Assembly (NCBI GenBank): GCA_011523655.1
Contig: WTGH01000048.1
Span: 52,217-116,216, forward strand
Direction of reading: 5' to 3'
DNA length: 64,000 nucleotides
DNA from: Rhodospirillaceae bacterium
GTDB taxonomy: Bacteria; Pseudomonadota; Alphaproteobacteria; Bin65
A model generated the notes under the pieces. It did no database searches. It was not told where the DNA came from and worked only from the letters and a program-made list of their open reading frames with translations. A program made the translations under genes and the position numbers. Below are positions 15,119-22,008 of the stretch, piece after piece (the stretch's first letter is position 1; each line of letters begins with the position of its first letter).

Positions 15119-16781
15119 TACTTCTTCGACCGTCGGCGATCTCGTCGCCGCCTTTCTCGACGCCTGCGGCGTGCGGACTGCCTTCGGCGTCATCTCGATC
15201 CACAACATGCCGGTGCTCGACGCCTTCGCGCGCAGCGGGCGGATGCGCTTCGTGCCGGCCCGCGGCGAGGCCGGCGCGCTCAACATGGCCGACGCCTTCG
15301 CCCGGGTCTCCGGCGGCCTTGGCGTCGGCGTCACCTCGACCGGCGTGGCGGCCGGCAACGCGGCGGGCAGCCTGGTCGAGGCGCGGACCGCCGGCTCGCC
15401 GGTGCTCCATCTGACCGGCCAGATCGAGCGCGGCTGGCTCGACCGCGGCTGGGGCTATATCCACGAGGCGCCCGACCAGCCGACTATGCTCAAGGGCGTG
15501 TCCAAGGCGTTCTTTCGCGTCGGCGCGCCGGAGGAGGCGCTCGACGTGCTGCGCGAGGCGGTGCAGACCGCGCGGACGCCGCCGGCCGGGCCGGTCAGCG
15601 TGGAAATTCCGATCGACGTCCAGTCGGCGGCGGTCGAGATACCGGAATCGCTGGTCGCGCCGAAGATCGCCCGCACGCGGCCGGCGCCGGCCGATCTCGA
15701 TGCGCTGGCCGAGGCGGTCGCCGGCGCGCGCCGGCCGGTGCTGTGGCTCGGCGGCGGCGCGCGCGGCGCGGACTCGGCGGCCCTGCGCCTGGCCGACATG
15801 GGCGTGGGCATCGTCACTAGCACGAACGGCCGCGGCGTCGTGCCGGAGACCCATCCGATGACGCTCGGCGCGTTCAACGCCGCGCCGCCGGTCGAGGAAT
15901 TTTACGGCACCTGCGATCTCCTGGTCGTCGCCGGCTCGCGCCTGCGCGGTAACGAAACCCTGAAATGGAACCTGGGGCTGCCGGAAATCCGCTGGCGCGT
16001 GGACTGCGACCCGTCAATGGACGGCCGGGGCTATACAACCGCGCGCTTTGTGCAGGGCGATGCAGTGGCGGCGCTGGGCGGGCTGGCCGACCGGTTGACC
16101 GGGCGGCTGCGTATCGACCCGGCGTTCGCCGCCGATCTCGCCGCTGCAAAGCAGGCGGCGGAGGTCGGCTTGCGCGCCAGTCTGGGCGGAAACTGGAGCG
16201 CGGTTCTGGACGCGGTGAAGGCGCACTTCCCGGCCGGGTCGCCCTGGGCCCGCGACATCACGCTTTCCAACAGCATCTGGGGCAACCGGGCGGTGCCGCT
16301 GACCGGCTCGCGCCAGGGCGTCCATTCGCTCGGCGGCGCAATCGGGCAGGGGCTGCCGATGGCGGTCGGCGCGGCGCTCGCCGAACCGGGCCGGCGGACG
16401 GTCGCGCTGGTCGGCGACGGCGGCTTCGCGCTCAACCTCGGCGAGCTGGCGACGGCGGCGCAGGAGCAGGCGCCGGTCACGATCCTGCTGATGAACGACG
16501 GCGGCTACGGCGTGATCCGCAATATCCAGGACGCCCGTTACGGTGGCCGGCGGCATTATGCCGACCTGCTGACTCCGGACTTCGCCGCCCTGTGCGCCAG
16601 CATGGGCGTACGCCACCTGAAGGCCGCGGGCGTCGAAGCGTTCCGGCAGGCGTTGCCCGAGGCGCTGGACGGCGACGGCCCGGCGGTGCTGGAGGTCGAC
16701 ATGGCCGGCATCGGCCCGTTCGCCCGGCCTTTCGCCGGCCCGCCGGTGCGGGAGAAGAAAGGGAGCGGCGGCAAACCATGA
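15111..16781 (+). CDS. Thiamine-diphosphate-dependent enzyme (acetolactate synthase/benzoylformate decarboxylase-like)
   Basis: A 556-residue three-domain ThDP enzyme. The catalytic Glu is in PARGEAGALNMADA (around residue 50). The central domain has TSTNGRGVVPETHP. The ThDP/Mg motif is GDGGFALNLGELATAAQ, then NDGGYG about 28 residues on (GDG...N). It resembles 2-oxo acid decarboxylases and carboligases. The start is TTG at 15111; no ATG in this frame gives a full N-terminus. It overlaps the SDR-like gene by 8 bases and the aspartate dehydrogenase gene by 4, so it belongs to a tightly coupled operon. Confidence 0.88.
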   Translation: MPDTSSTVGDLVAAFLDACGVRTAFGVISIHNMPVLDAFARSGRMRFVPARGEAGALNMADAFARVSGGLGVGVTSTGVAAGNAAGSLVEARTAGSPVLHLTGQIERGWLDRGWGYIHEAPDQPTMLKGVSKAFFRVGAPEEALDVLREAVQTARTPPAGPVSVEIPIDVQSAAVEIPESLVAPKIARTRPAPADLDALAEAVAGARRPVLWLGGGARGADSAALRLADMGVGIVTSTNGRGVVPETHPMTLGAFNAAPPVEEFYGTCDLLVVAGSRLRGNETLKWNLGLPEIRWRVDCDPSMDGRGYTTARFVQGDAVAALGGLADRLTGRLRIDPAFAADLAAAKQAAEVGLRASLGGNWSAVLDAVKAHFPAGSPWARDITLSNSIWGNRAVPLTGSRQGVHSLGGAIGQGLPMAVGAALAEPGRRTVALVGDGGFALNLGELATAAQEQAPVTILLMNDGGYGVIRNIQDARYGGRRHYADLLTPDFAALCASMGVRHLKAAGVEAFRQALPEALDGDGPAVLEVDMAGIGPFARPFAGPPVREKKGSGGKP

Positions 16782-17590
16782 CAGATGCGGCAAAGGCCGG
16801 CATCGCCATCGTCGGCTACGGTGCGATCGGGCGCTACACGGTCGATACCCTGGCCGGCGACGACACCTGCCGGATCGGCGCAGTGATCGTCCGCGCGGCC
16901 CGGGTCACGGAAACGCAGGCGGCGCTCGGCCCCGCCATTCAGGTCACCGACAGCGTCGCAGCGCTGGCCGAACCGCCGGAGCTGATCGTCGAGGCGGCGG
17001 GCCATGGCGCGCTCGGCGAGCACGGCGTACCGGCGTTGCGGGCCGGCCACCGGCTGCTCGTCGTCTCGGTCGGCGCGCTGGCGGACCGGGCCTTGCTGGC
17101 GGCGCTGGAGCAGGCGGCGCAGGAGGGCGGCGGCACGGCCGAGATCGCGCCCGGCGCGGTCGGCGGCATCGACGCGCTCGCCGCGGCGCGCCAGGGCGGG
17201 CTGGAGCGCGTGACCTACACCTCGCGCAAGCCGCCGCCGGCCTGGAAGGGCACGCCGGGCGAGGCCCTGTGCGACCTCGACCGGCTGGACGCGCCCTTCG
17301 CCCTGTTCGAGGGCCCGGCCGACGAAGCTGCGCGGACCTATCCGAAGAACGCCAACGTGGCGGCGACCGTGGCGCTGGCGGGCGCCGGCTTCGACCGGAC
17401 GGACGTGCGCATCGTCGCCGACCCGGCCGCGCCCGGCAACGTGCACGAGATCGAGGCCACGGGCGCGTTCGGCCGGATGGCGCTGCGCATGGAGGGCAAA
17501 CCGCTGCCCGACAATCCCAAAACGTCCAGCCTCACCGCCTTCTCCGTCCTGCGCGCCATCCGCAACGAGGCGGCGGCGATCCGGATTTGA
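16778..17590 (+). CDS. nadX: L-aspartate dehydrogenase-like protein
   Basis: A 270-residue NAD(P)-dependent amino-acid dehydrogenase. The N-terminal Rossmann motif is IVGYGAIGRY (residues 9-18). The family core IAPGAVGGIDALAAARQGGLERVTYTSRKPP and the active-site NANVAATVALAG with a later DP...GNVHEIEATG match the DUF108/aspartate dehydrogenase family, which makes iminoaspartate for NAD synthesis or reduces oxaloacetate with ammonia. In this catabolic operon it may instead aminate or deaminate a pathway intermediate. The ATG overlaps the ThDP gene stop (ATGA). It is the last gene of the operon. Confidence 0.85.
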   Translation: MTDAAKAGIAIVGYGAIGRYTVDTLAGDDTCRIGAVIVRAARVTETQAALGPAIQVTDSVAALAEPPELIVEAAGHGALGEHGVPALRAGHRLLVVSVGALADRALLAALEQAAQEGGGTAEIAPGAVGGIDALAAARQGGLERVTYTSRKPPPAWKGTPGEALCDLDRLDAPFALFEGPADEAARTYPKNANVAATVALAGAGFDRTDVRIVADPAAPGNVHEIEATGAFGRMALRMEGKPLPDNPKTSSLTAFSVLRAIRNEAAAIRI

Positions 17591-17704
17591 CGCCTACGGC
17601 TTGTGCATAGGGTGTCGGCCGGCTGTACCGGGTGACGCCGCACGGAAGCTCGCCTATAAGGCCGCGTCCTCCCTGACACGCATCCTTTCCAAAAGCCCCT
17701 GCCC

Positions 17705-18409
17705 ATGCCCGACGCCGACGAAAACGAATTCCGGCTGACCCGCGAGGTCATCCTCAGCGGCGCGCTGCGGAAGTATATCAGGGCGAACGCGCCGGACGTG
17801 CCGATCCTGTCGGACGAGGAGCTGGAAGCGTCGTGGCGGGAGACCTTGGCCGCCCGGCCCGGCGGCTCCCCGGCGCGGGGCGGCGATGTCTGGGTGTTCG
17901 GCTACGGCTCACTGATCTGGAACCCGGCGATCCACTTCGTCGAACGGCGGATCGCGCGGCTGTACGGCTATCACCGGCGCTTCTGCCTGTGGACCCATCT
18001 GGGGCGCGGCACGCCGGAGCGGCCCGGCCTGATGCTGGGGCTGGAGCCCGGCGGCTCCTGCGTCGGCATGGTGTTCCGCATCGCCGCAGAGGCGGTCGCC
18101 GAAGAGATCGGAATCGTCTGGCGGCGCGAGATGTTCGGCGACGCCTACCGGGCGCGCTGGTGCCGGCTTGCGACCGGCGACGGGCCGGTCTGGGCGGTGA
18201 CCTTCCTGATCAACCCGGCCCATCCGCGCTATGCCGACCGGCCGCCGGAGGCCGAGATGGTGGATGCTCTGGCCCATGCCGCAGGGCCGCTCGGCACGAC
18301 CCGCGCCTATCTCGACAACACGCTCGCCCACCTGGCCGAATACGGTATCCGCGACCGCTCGCTCGCCCGCCTGCAACGGCTGGCCGCACGGGCGGCGGAA
18401 GATGCATAG
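17705..18409 (+). CDS. Gamma-glutamylcyclotransferase, ChaC-like
   Basis: A 234-residue protein. After a ~60-residue N-terminal extension the GGCT fold begins with VFGYGSLIWNP (residues ~62-72), the YGSL substrate loop of ChaC proteins. RRFCLWTHLGRGTPERPGLMLGL follows, and a Glu in the GMVFRIAAEAVAEEI region is the likely catalytic acid. ChaC enzymes cleave glutathione to 5-oxoproline and Cys-Gly. It is monocistronic, 114 bases after the aspartate dehydrogenase gene. The C-terminus is complete. Confidence 0.9.
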   Translation: MPDADENEFRLTREVILSGALRKYIRANAPDVPILSDEELEASWRETLAARPGGSPARGGDVWVFGYGSLIWNPAIHFVERRIARLYGYHRRFCLWTHLGRGTPERPGLMLGLEPGGSCVGMVFRIAAEAVAEEIGIVWRREMFGDAYRARWCRLATGDGPVWAVTFLINPAHPRYADRPPEAEMVDALAHAAGPLGTTRAYLDNTLAHLAEYGIRDRSLARLQRLAARAAEDA

Positions 18410-18453
18410 TCGATCCTGATTTCCGGGTTTCGAGGCGGCTCCGAACGGCGAAT

Positions 18454-18708
18454 TCAGTCGCCAGCCTCGCCGCGCAGCCGGTCGATCGTTTCGTTCGTGA
18501 CGAAGCGGCCCCCGCGCTTCCGAAAGGGGCGAAAGCCGAACTCTGCAACGAGCTGATCCATGCTGTCATCCGCGCCGCTTCGGCCGGTGCCGGTCAGCGA
18601 CCGCCTGAGCAAGTCGGAGACCACGGCGCCTGCCGGTCTCGATTCGCTGTTCGCGATTTCCCGGATCGCCTGCAACACATCGTCGTCGATGTTCAGCGTT
18701 GTGCGCAT
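18454..18708 (-). CDS. Ribbon-helix-helix VapB-like antitoxin (orphan)
   Basis: An 84-residue protein with a RHH N-terminus (MRTTLNIDDDVLQAIREIA, residues 1-19) and an AGAVVSDLLRRSL helix. The C-terminal tail contains FGFRPFRKRGGRFVTNETIDRL, which in VapB relatives wraps the PIN toxin. A VapC gene would be expected immediately downstream on the minus strand, but only 44 bases separate this gene from the convergent chaC-like gene. No PIN frame is present upstream either. It is therefore an orphan antitoxin or part of a decayed module. Confidence 0.8.
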   Translation of the reverse strand: MRTTLNIDDDVLQAIREIANSESRPAGAVVSDLLRRSLTGTGRSGADDSMDQLVAEFGFRPFRKRGGRFVTNETIDRLRGEAGD

Positions 18709-19034
18709 CGTCCGGCCTTGTTCATGTCGATTATGGACCGATGAAATTGGGCTTTCGAGCGTCCGCCATCAACAGGTCAACATTGCAGAAAGAAACCACG
18801 ATGTTGCGCCGGACCCGATCCGGCGCCCAGAGGCCGTCCGAACGGCGGTAGCCTGTGGCTCTGGGCTCCGGATCTCCGCTTCGCTACGTCCGGGGCGACA
18901 TGTTTTGGGTTTGGAATGCTATCGAGAGGAGGCCCTATGCGCCGGACGGCGGCTTACCCACTCGCCCGCAGCCATTGAGCTTCGCGCCCCGGCCTGCCAC
19001 ACTGGCCGCCGCAGCAACGAACCGGAGCCGCGCT
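18709..19034. other. Intergenic region
   Basis: No gene supported. It contains family B repeat copy 2 (18865-18896) and the short leader of the CoA-transferase operon with AACCGGAGCCG before the start at 19035. A promoter could not be assigned with confidence. Confidence 0.6.
18865..18896. repeat. Dispersed palindromic repeat, family B, copy 2
   Basis: GCTCCGGATCTCCGCTTCG plus CTACGTCCGGGGC. It differs from 12529-12560 at only a few positions and keeps the CCGGA/TCCGG arms. Confidence 0.75.
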
Positions 19035-19871
19035 ATGCCGGATATCCTTCTCGCCGATGTCGACGCCCTCGCCGCCGCGGTGCCGGACGGCGCAAAGCTC
19101 GCCGTGTTCAAGGCGGAAGGCGGGTGCGCGGCGATGGCGGCGACCTGCGCCCTGATCCGGCGCGGCGTGCGGGACCTGCATCTGGTGACCGTCCCGACCA
19201 GCGGGCTCCAGGCCGACATGCTGATCGGCGCCGGCTGCGTCGCCACGGTCGAGACCAGCGGCGTGACGCTGGGCGAATACGGCCAGGCGCCCTGCTTCGG
19301 CCGCGCCGTCCGCTCCGGCGCGGTCCGGGTCATCGACAGCACCTGCCCGGCGGTCTACGCCGGCTTGCAGGCGGGCGAGAAGGGCACCCCCTTCATGCCG
19401 CTGCGCGGGCTGATCGGCTCCGACATCGTCCGGCACCGCGACGACTACCGGATCGTCGACAACCCGTTCGCCGAAGACGATCCCATCGTCGCCCTGCCGG
19501 CGATCGTGCCGGATATCGCGCTGTTCCACGTGCCGCTGGCTGACCGGTCCGGCAATGTCTGGATCGGCCGCCATGCCGAACTGAAGATCATGGCCCATGC
19601 CGCCCGCACGACGCTGGTGACCTGCGAACGGCTTTATGACGGCAACCTGCTCCAGGACGAGACGCTGGCGCCGGCGACGATCCCCGAAATGTATATCGGC
19701 GGCGTCGCGGTCGCCGAGCGGGGCGCGTGGCCCTATGGCGTGACAGGCCTGTACGAGGACGGCGCCGGCCGCTTCGCCGCCTACTCGAGCATGGCGAAAA
19801 CGGAGGACGGTTTCGCCGCCTGGCTCGACGAGACCGTCTACGGCAATGCGCCGGCCGTCGCGGCCGAATAG
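19035..19871 (+). CDS. CoA-transferase family, alpha subunit
   Basis: A 278-residue family I CoA-transferase-like α subunit. The GGC/GAxxA-type loop near residue 60 (LVTVPTSGLQADMLIGAGC) and the later GSDIVRH and PLADRSGNVWIGRHAELK segments resemble GctA and the ring-opening hydrolase subunit IpdA. It likely acts with the β subunit encoded 6 bases downstream. Those relatives can be transferases or, as in IpdAB, CoA-ester ring hydrolases. The start at 19035 is preceded by GGAG. Substrate not determinable. Confidence 0.85.
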   Translation: MPDILLADVDALAAAVPDGAKLAVFKAEGGCAAMAATCALIRRGVRDLHLVTVPTSGLQADMLIGAGCVATVETSGVTLGEYGQAPCFGRAVRSGAVRVIDSTCPAVYAGLQAGEKGTPFMPLRGLIGSDIVRHRDDYRIVDNPFAEDDPIVALPAIVPDIALFHVPLADRSGNVWIGRHAELKIMAHAARTTLVTCERLYDGNLLQDETLAPATIPEMYIGGVAVAERGAWPYGVTGLYEDGAGRFAAYSSMAKTEDGFAAWLDETVYGNAPAVAAE

Positions 19872-19877
19872 CGGCGG

Positions 19878-20648
19878 ATGCCGGACAGCCCGATGGCCGG
19901 GGACTACGCCCTCGAAGAACTGCTGATCGCGACCGTCGCCGACCTGTTGCAGGGCTGCGGCCACATCGCCGTTGGCGTCTCCTCGCCGATCCCCGGTTCG
20001 GCGGCGCTGCTGCGCCGGCACCGCGACCGGGAGGCCGGCAAACGCACCCGGGTCTCGATCATCGGCACCACGATCCCGGCCTACAGGACCGACGGCGGCG
20101 TCGACCTGTTCGACAGCGCCGGCCAGGGCCGGGTCGACGCCTTCTTCCTGTCCGGCGGCCAGATCGACGGCAGGGCGAACATCAACCTGGTCGGCGTCGG
20201 CGACAGCTATCCCCGGCAGACGGTGCGCTGGTCCGGCTCGTTCGGCAGCGCCTATCTTTATTTCATGGTGCCGAAGGTCATCCTGTTCCGGCTCGAGCAC
20301 TCCCGGCGCACCATGGTCGAGGCGGTCGATTTCATCAGTGCGCCCGGCGTCAGCCCGCCCGGCGTCCACCGGCCCGGCGGTCCCTTCGCCCTCGCGACCG
20401 ACCTGTGCCTGTTCCGCTTCGACCGGCAGCGGGCGCGGTTTACGCTGTCGAGCGTGCATCCCGGCCGCACCGTCGAGGAAGTGCGGGACAATACCGGCTT
20501 CGATTTCGACATTCCCGAAGCGGTGCCGGAAACCGCGCCGCCGGATGCGGAAACCCTCGCCGTCCTGCGCGAGACCGTGGCGCCGGATATCGCCGACCCC
20601 TATCCCAAATTCGCCCGGAGGGTGTGGGGCGTTTCTGCGGCGGCATAG
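19878..20648 (+). CDS. CoA-transferase family, beta subunit
   Basis: A 256-residue β subunit resembling GctB/IpdB. Features include YALEELLIATVADLLQG, SSPIPGSAALLRRHRD, the FFLSGGQIDGRANINLVGVG core (cited in part) and a C-terminal SSVHPGRTVEEVRDNTGFDFDIP typical of the family. The catalytic Glu of true transferases, normally in an SENG-like motif, is replaced around the FFLSGGQID region, which favours the IpdB-like hydrolase class. It is co-transcribed with the α subunit gene. An in-frame ATG at 19893 is an alternative start. Confidence 0.85.
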   Translation: MPDSPMAGDYALEELLIATVADLLQGCGHIAVGVSSPIPGSAALLRRHRDREAGKRTRVSIIGTTIPAYRTDGGVDLFDSAGQGRVDAFFLSGGQIDGRANINLVGVGDSYPRQTVRWSGSFGSAYLYFMVPKVILFRLEHSRRTMVEAVDFISAPGVSPPGVHRPGGPFALATDLCLFRFDRQRARFTLSSVHPGRTVEEVRDNTGFDFDIPEAVPETAPPDAETLAVLRETVAPDIADPYPKFARRVWGVSAAA

Positions 20649-20838
20649 CGCGTCGCGGCGCAATACTTAACATGTTAATTTTCAGGCTGGCGGCCCGCCC
20701 GCCGATCGGCAGCCGGTCAGCCTGCGGCCCCGCGCCGGAAGCCGCATCGTGCGCGGCACGCCTGCACTGCGGCCTCGAACGCGATCCAACTTTCCCGGCC
20801 TCGCCGATGCCGGTATAGAATGCCGGTCGTTGACCATG

Positions 20839-20888
20839 CAACGAAATGGGCAACGAAATGGGCAACGGAATTGGGCAAAGAATTTGGG
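20839..20888 (+). repeat. Degenerate 12-13-bp tandem repeat upstream of the TAXI-SBP gene
   Basis: CAACGAAATGGG at 20839 and 20851, CAACGGAATTGGG at 20863 and CAAAGAATTTGGG at 20876 lie head to tail. The last copy merges into the GGGAGG ribosome binding site of the start at 20896. Confidence 0.85.
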
Positions 20889-20895
20889 AGGAATC

Positions 20896-21942
20896 ATGTC
20901 CGGAAAACTCGCACTGACCGCCTTGGCGGCGACCATGGCGTTCGCCGTTTCGGCCAACGCCCAGCAAAACCTGACCGCGGAGACCGCCAGCCCCGGCGGC
21001 GTGCCGCACGCAACGATCACCACCCTCGCCGAACTGGCTTCGGCGGCGGGAATCGCCAATTTCCAGGTCGCCGAAGGCCAGACCCTGACCAACTCGCTTC
21101 AGAACCTGGCCCAGGGCAAGACGGATGTCGCGGCGGTCCCGCTCATCCTGCCCTTCCTGCTGTCGCGCGGCGCCGGGCCCTACGGCAAGCTCGGCAAGAA
21201 AAAGGGCGCTGAGCTCGTCAAGAATACGGCGGCGCTCTACACCTACACCTATGGCGGCTACGGGCTTTATGCCTTCGACAGTTCGAGCGTCAAAGGCTGG
21301 AAGGACATCAAGGGCAAGACGATCGTCAACGGCCCGCCCCGCGGCGCGGCGCTGAACATCGCCCGGGCGATCGTGAGGATCGTGACCGGCTATTCCGACG
21401 GCAAGGATTACAAGGGCGTGCAGTCCAACTGGGGCCAGATGGTCAAGACCATCACCGACGGCACCGGCGACGCCATGGTCCTGCCGATCACCTTCCCGGA
21501 CACCCGGATCCTGCGGTCGCTCGGCTCCGGCAGCATCACCCTGTGGTCGGTGCCCAAGAAGGCGTGGGACTCTAAGGCCATGCAGAGATATCTCAAGGCG
21601 CCCGGAACGGCCCCGTGGGTTATCGATCTCAAGACCGTCAAGCCGATCAAGGGGCTGACCATCGTCTCCGAGGACGGCACATACCGCGCCCCGGGCACGG
21701 CGGGCGCCGAGATGGTCCAGACGTCGATGAGCTTCGACCTGGCCAAGGCGCTCACCAAGGCGGCGATCTCCAACGTGAAGAAGTTCACGTCGAAGGCGCC
21801 CTACATGGCGAACATCTTCCTCGGCGAAATCGACCCGGCGAAGACCGGCATGTGCGGCCCGATACCGGTGAAATACCATCCGGGCGCCGTAGCGGCCTGG
21901 GAGGAAGCCGGCCACAAGGTGCCCGATTGCGCCAAGCCGTAG
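20896..21942 (+). CDS. TAXI-family TRAP transporter solute-binding protein
   Basis: A 348-residue periplasmic binding protein. The signal peptide is residues ~1-23 (SGKLALTALAATMAFAVSANA), with cleavage before QQNL. The mature part has the TAXI pattern: NSLQNLAQGKTDVAAVPL, then IKGKTIVNGPPRGAALNIARAI, and later the CGPIPVKYHPGAVAAWEEAG tail. TAXI proteins deliver carboxylates or amino acids to TRAP permeases. A GGGAGG site lies 4 bases before the ATG. The permease gene follows after a hairpin. Ligand unknown. Confidence 0.9.
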   Translation: MSGKLALTALAATMAFAVSANAQQNLTAETASPGGVPHATITTLAELASAAGIANFQVAEGQTLTNSLQNLAQGKTDVAAVPLILPFLLSRGAGPYGKLGKKKGAELVKNTAALYTYTYGGYGLYAFDSSSVKGWKDIKGKTIVNGPPRGAALNIARAIVRIVTGYSDGKDYKGVQSNWGQMVKTITDGTGDAMVLPITFPDTRILRSLGSGSITLWSVPKKAWDSKAMQRYLKAPGTAPWVIDLKTVKPIKGLTIVSEDGTYRAPGTAGAEMVQTSMSFDLAKALTKAAISNVKKFTSKAPYMANIFLGEIDPAKTGMCGPIPVKYHPGAVAAWEEAGHKVPDCAKP

Positions 21943-21958
21943 TCTGAACCGGCTTAAG

Positions 21959-21982
21959 GGGCCGCGGAATGTTCCGCGGCCC
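21959..21982 (+). terminator. Strong hairpin between the TAXI binding protein and permease genes
   Basis: GGGCCGCGGAA (21959-21969) pairs perfectly with TTCCGCGGCCC (21972-21982). No U tract follows. In transporter operons such hairpins partly terminate or protect the binding-protein message, giving more binding protein than permease. That function is inferred. Confidence 0.5.
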
Positions 21983-22008
21983 TCCCGCCGCAGCGGGCGA
22001 GCGCAAAA

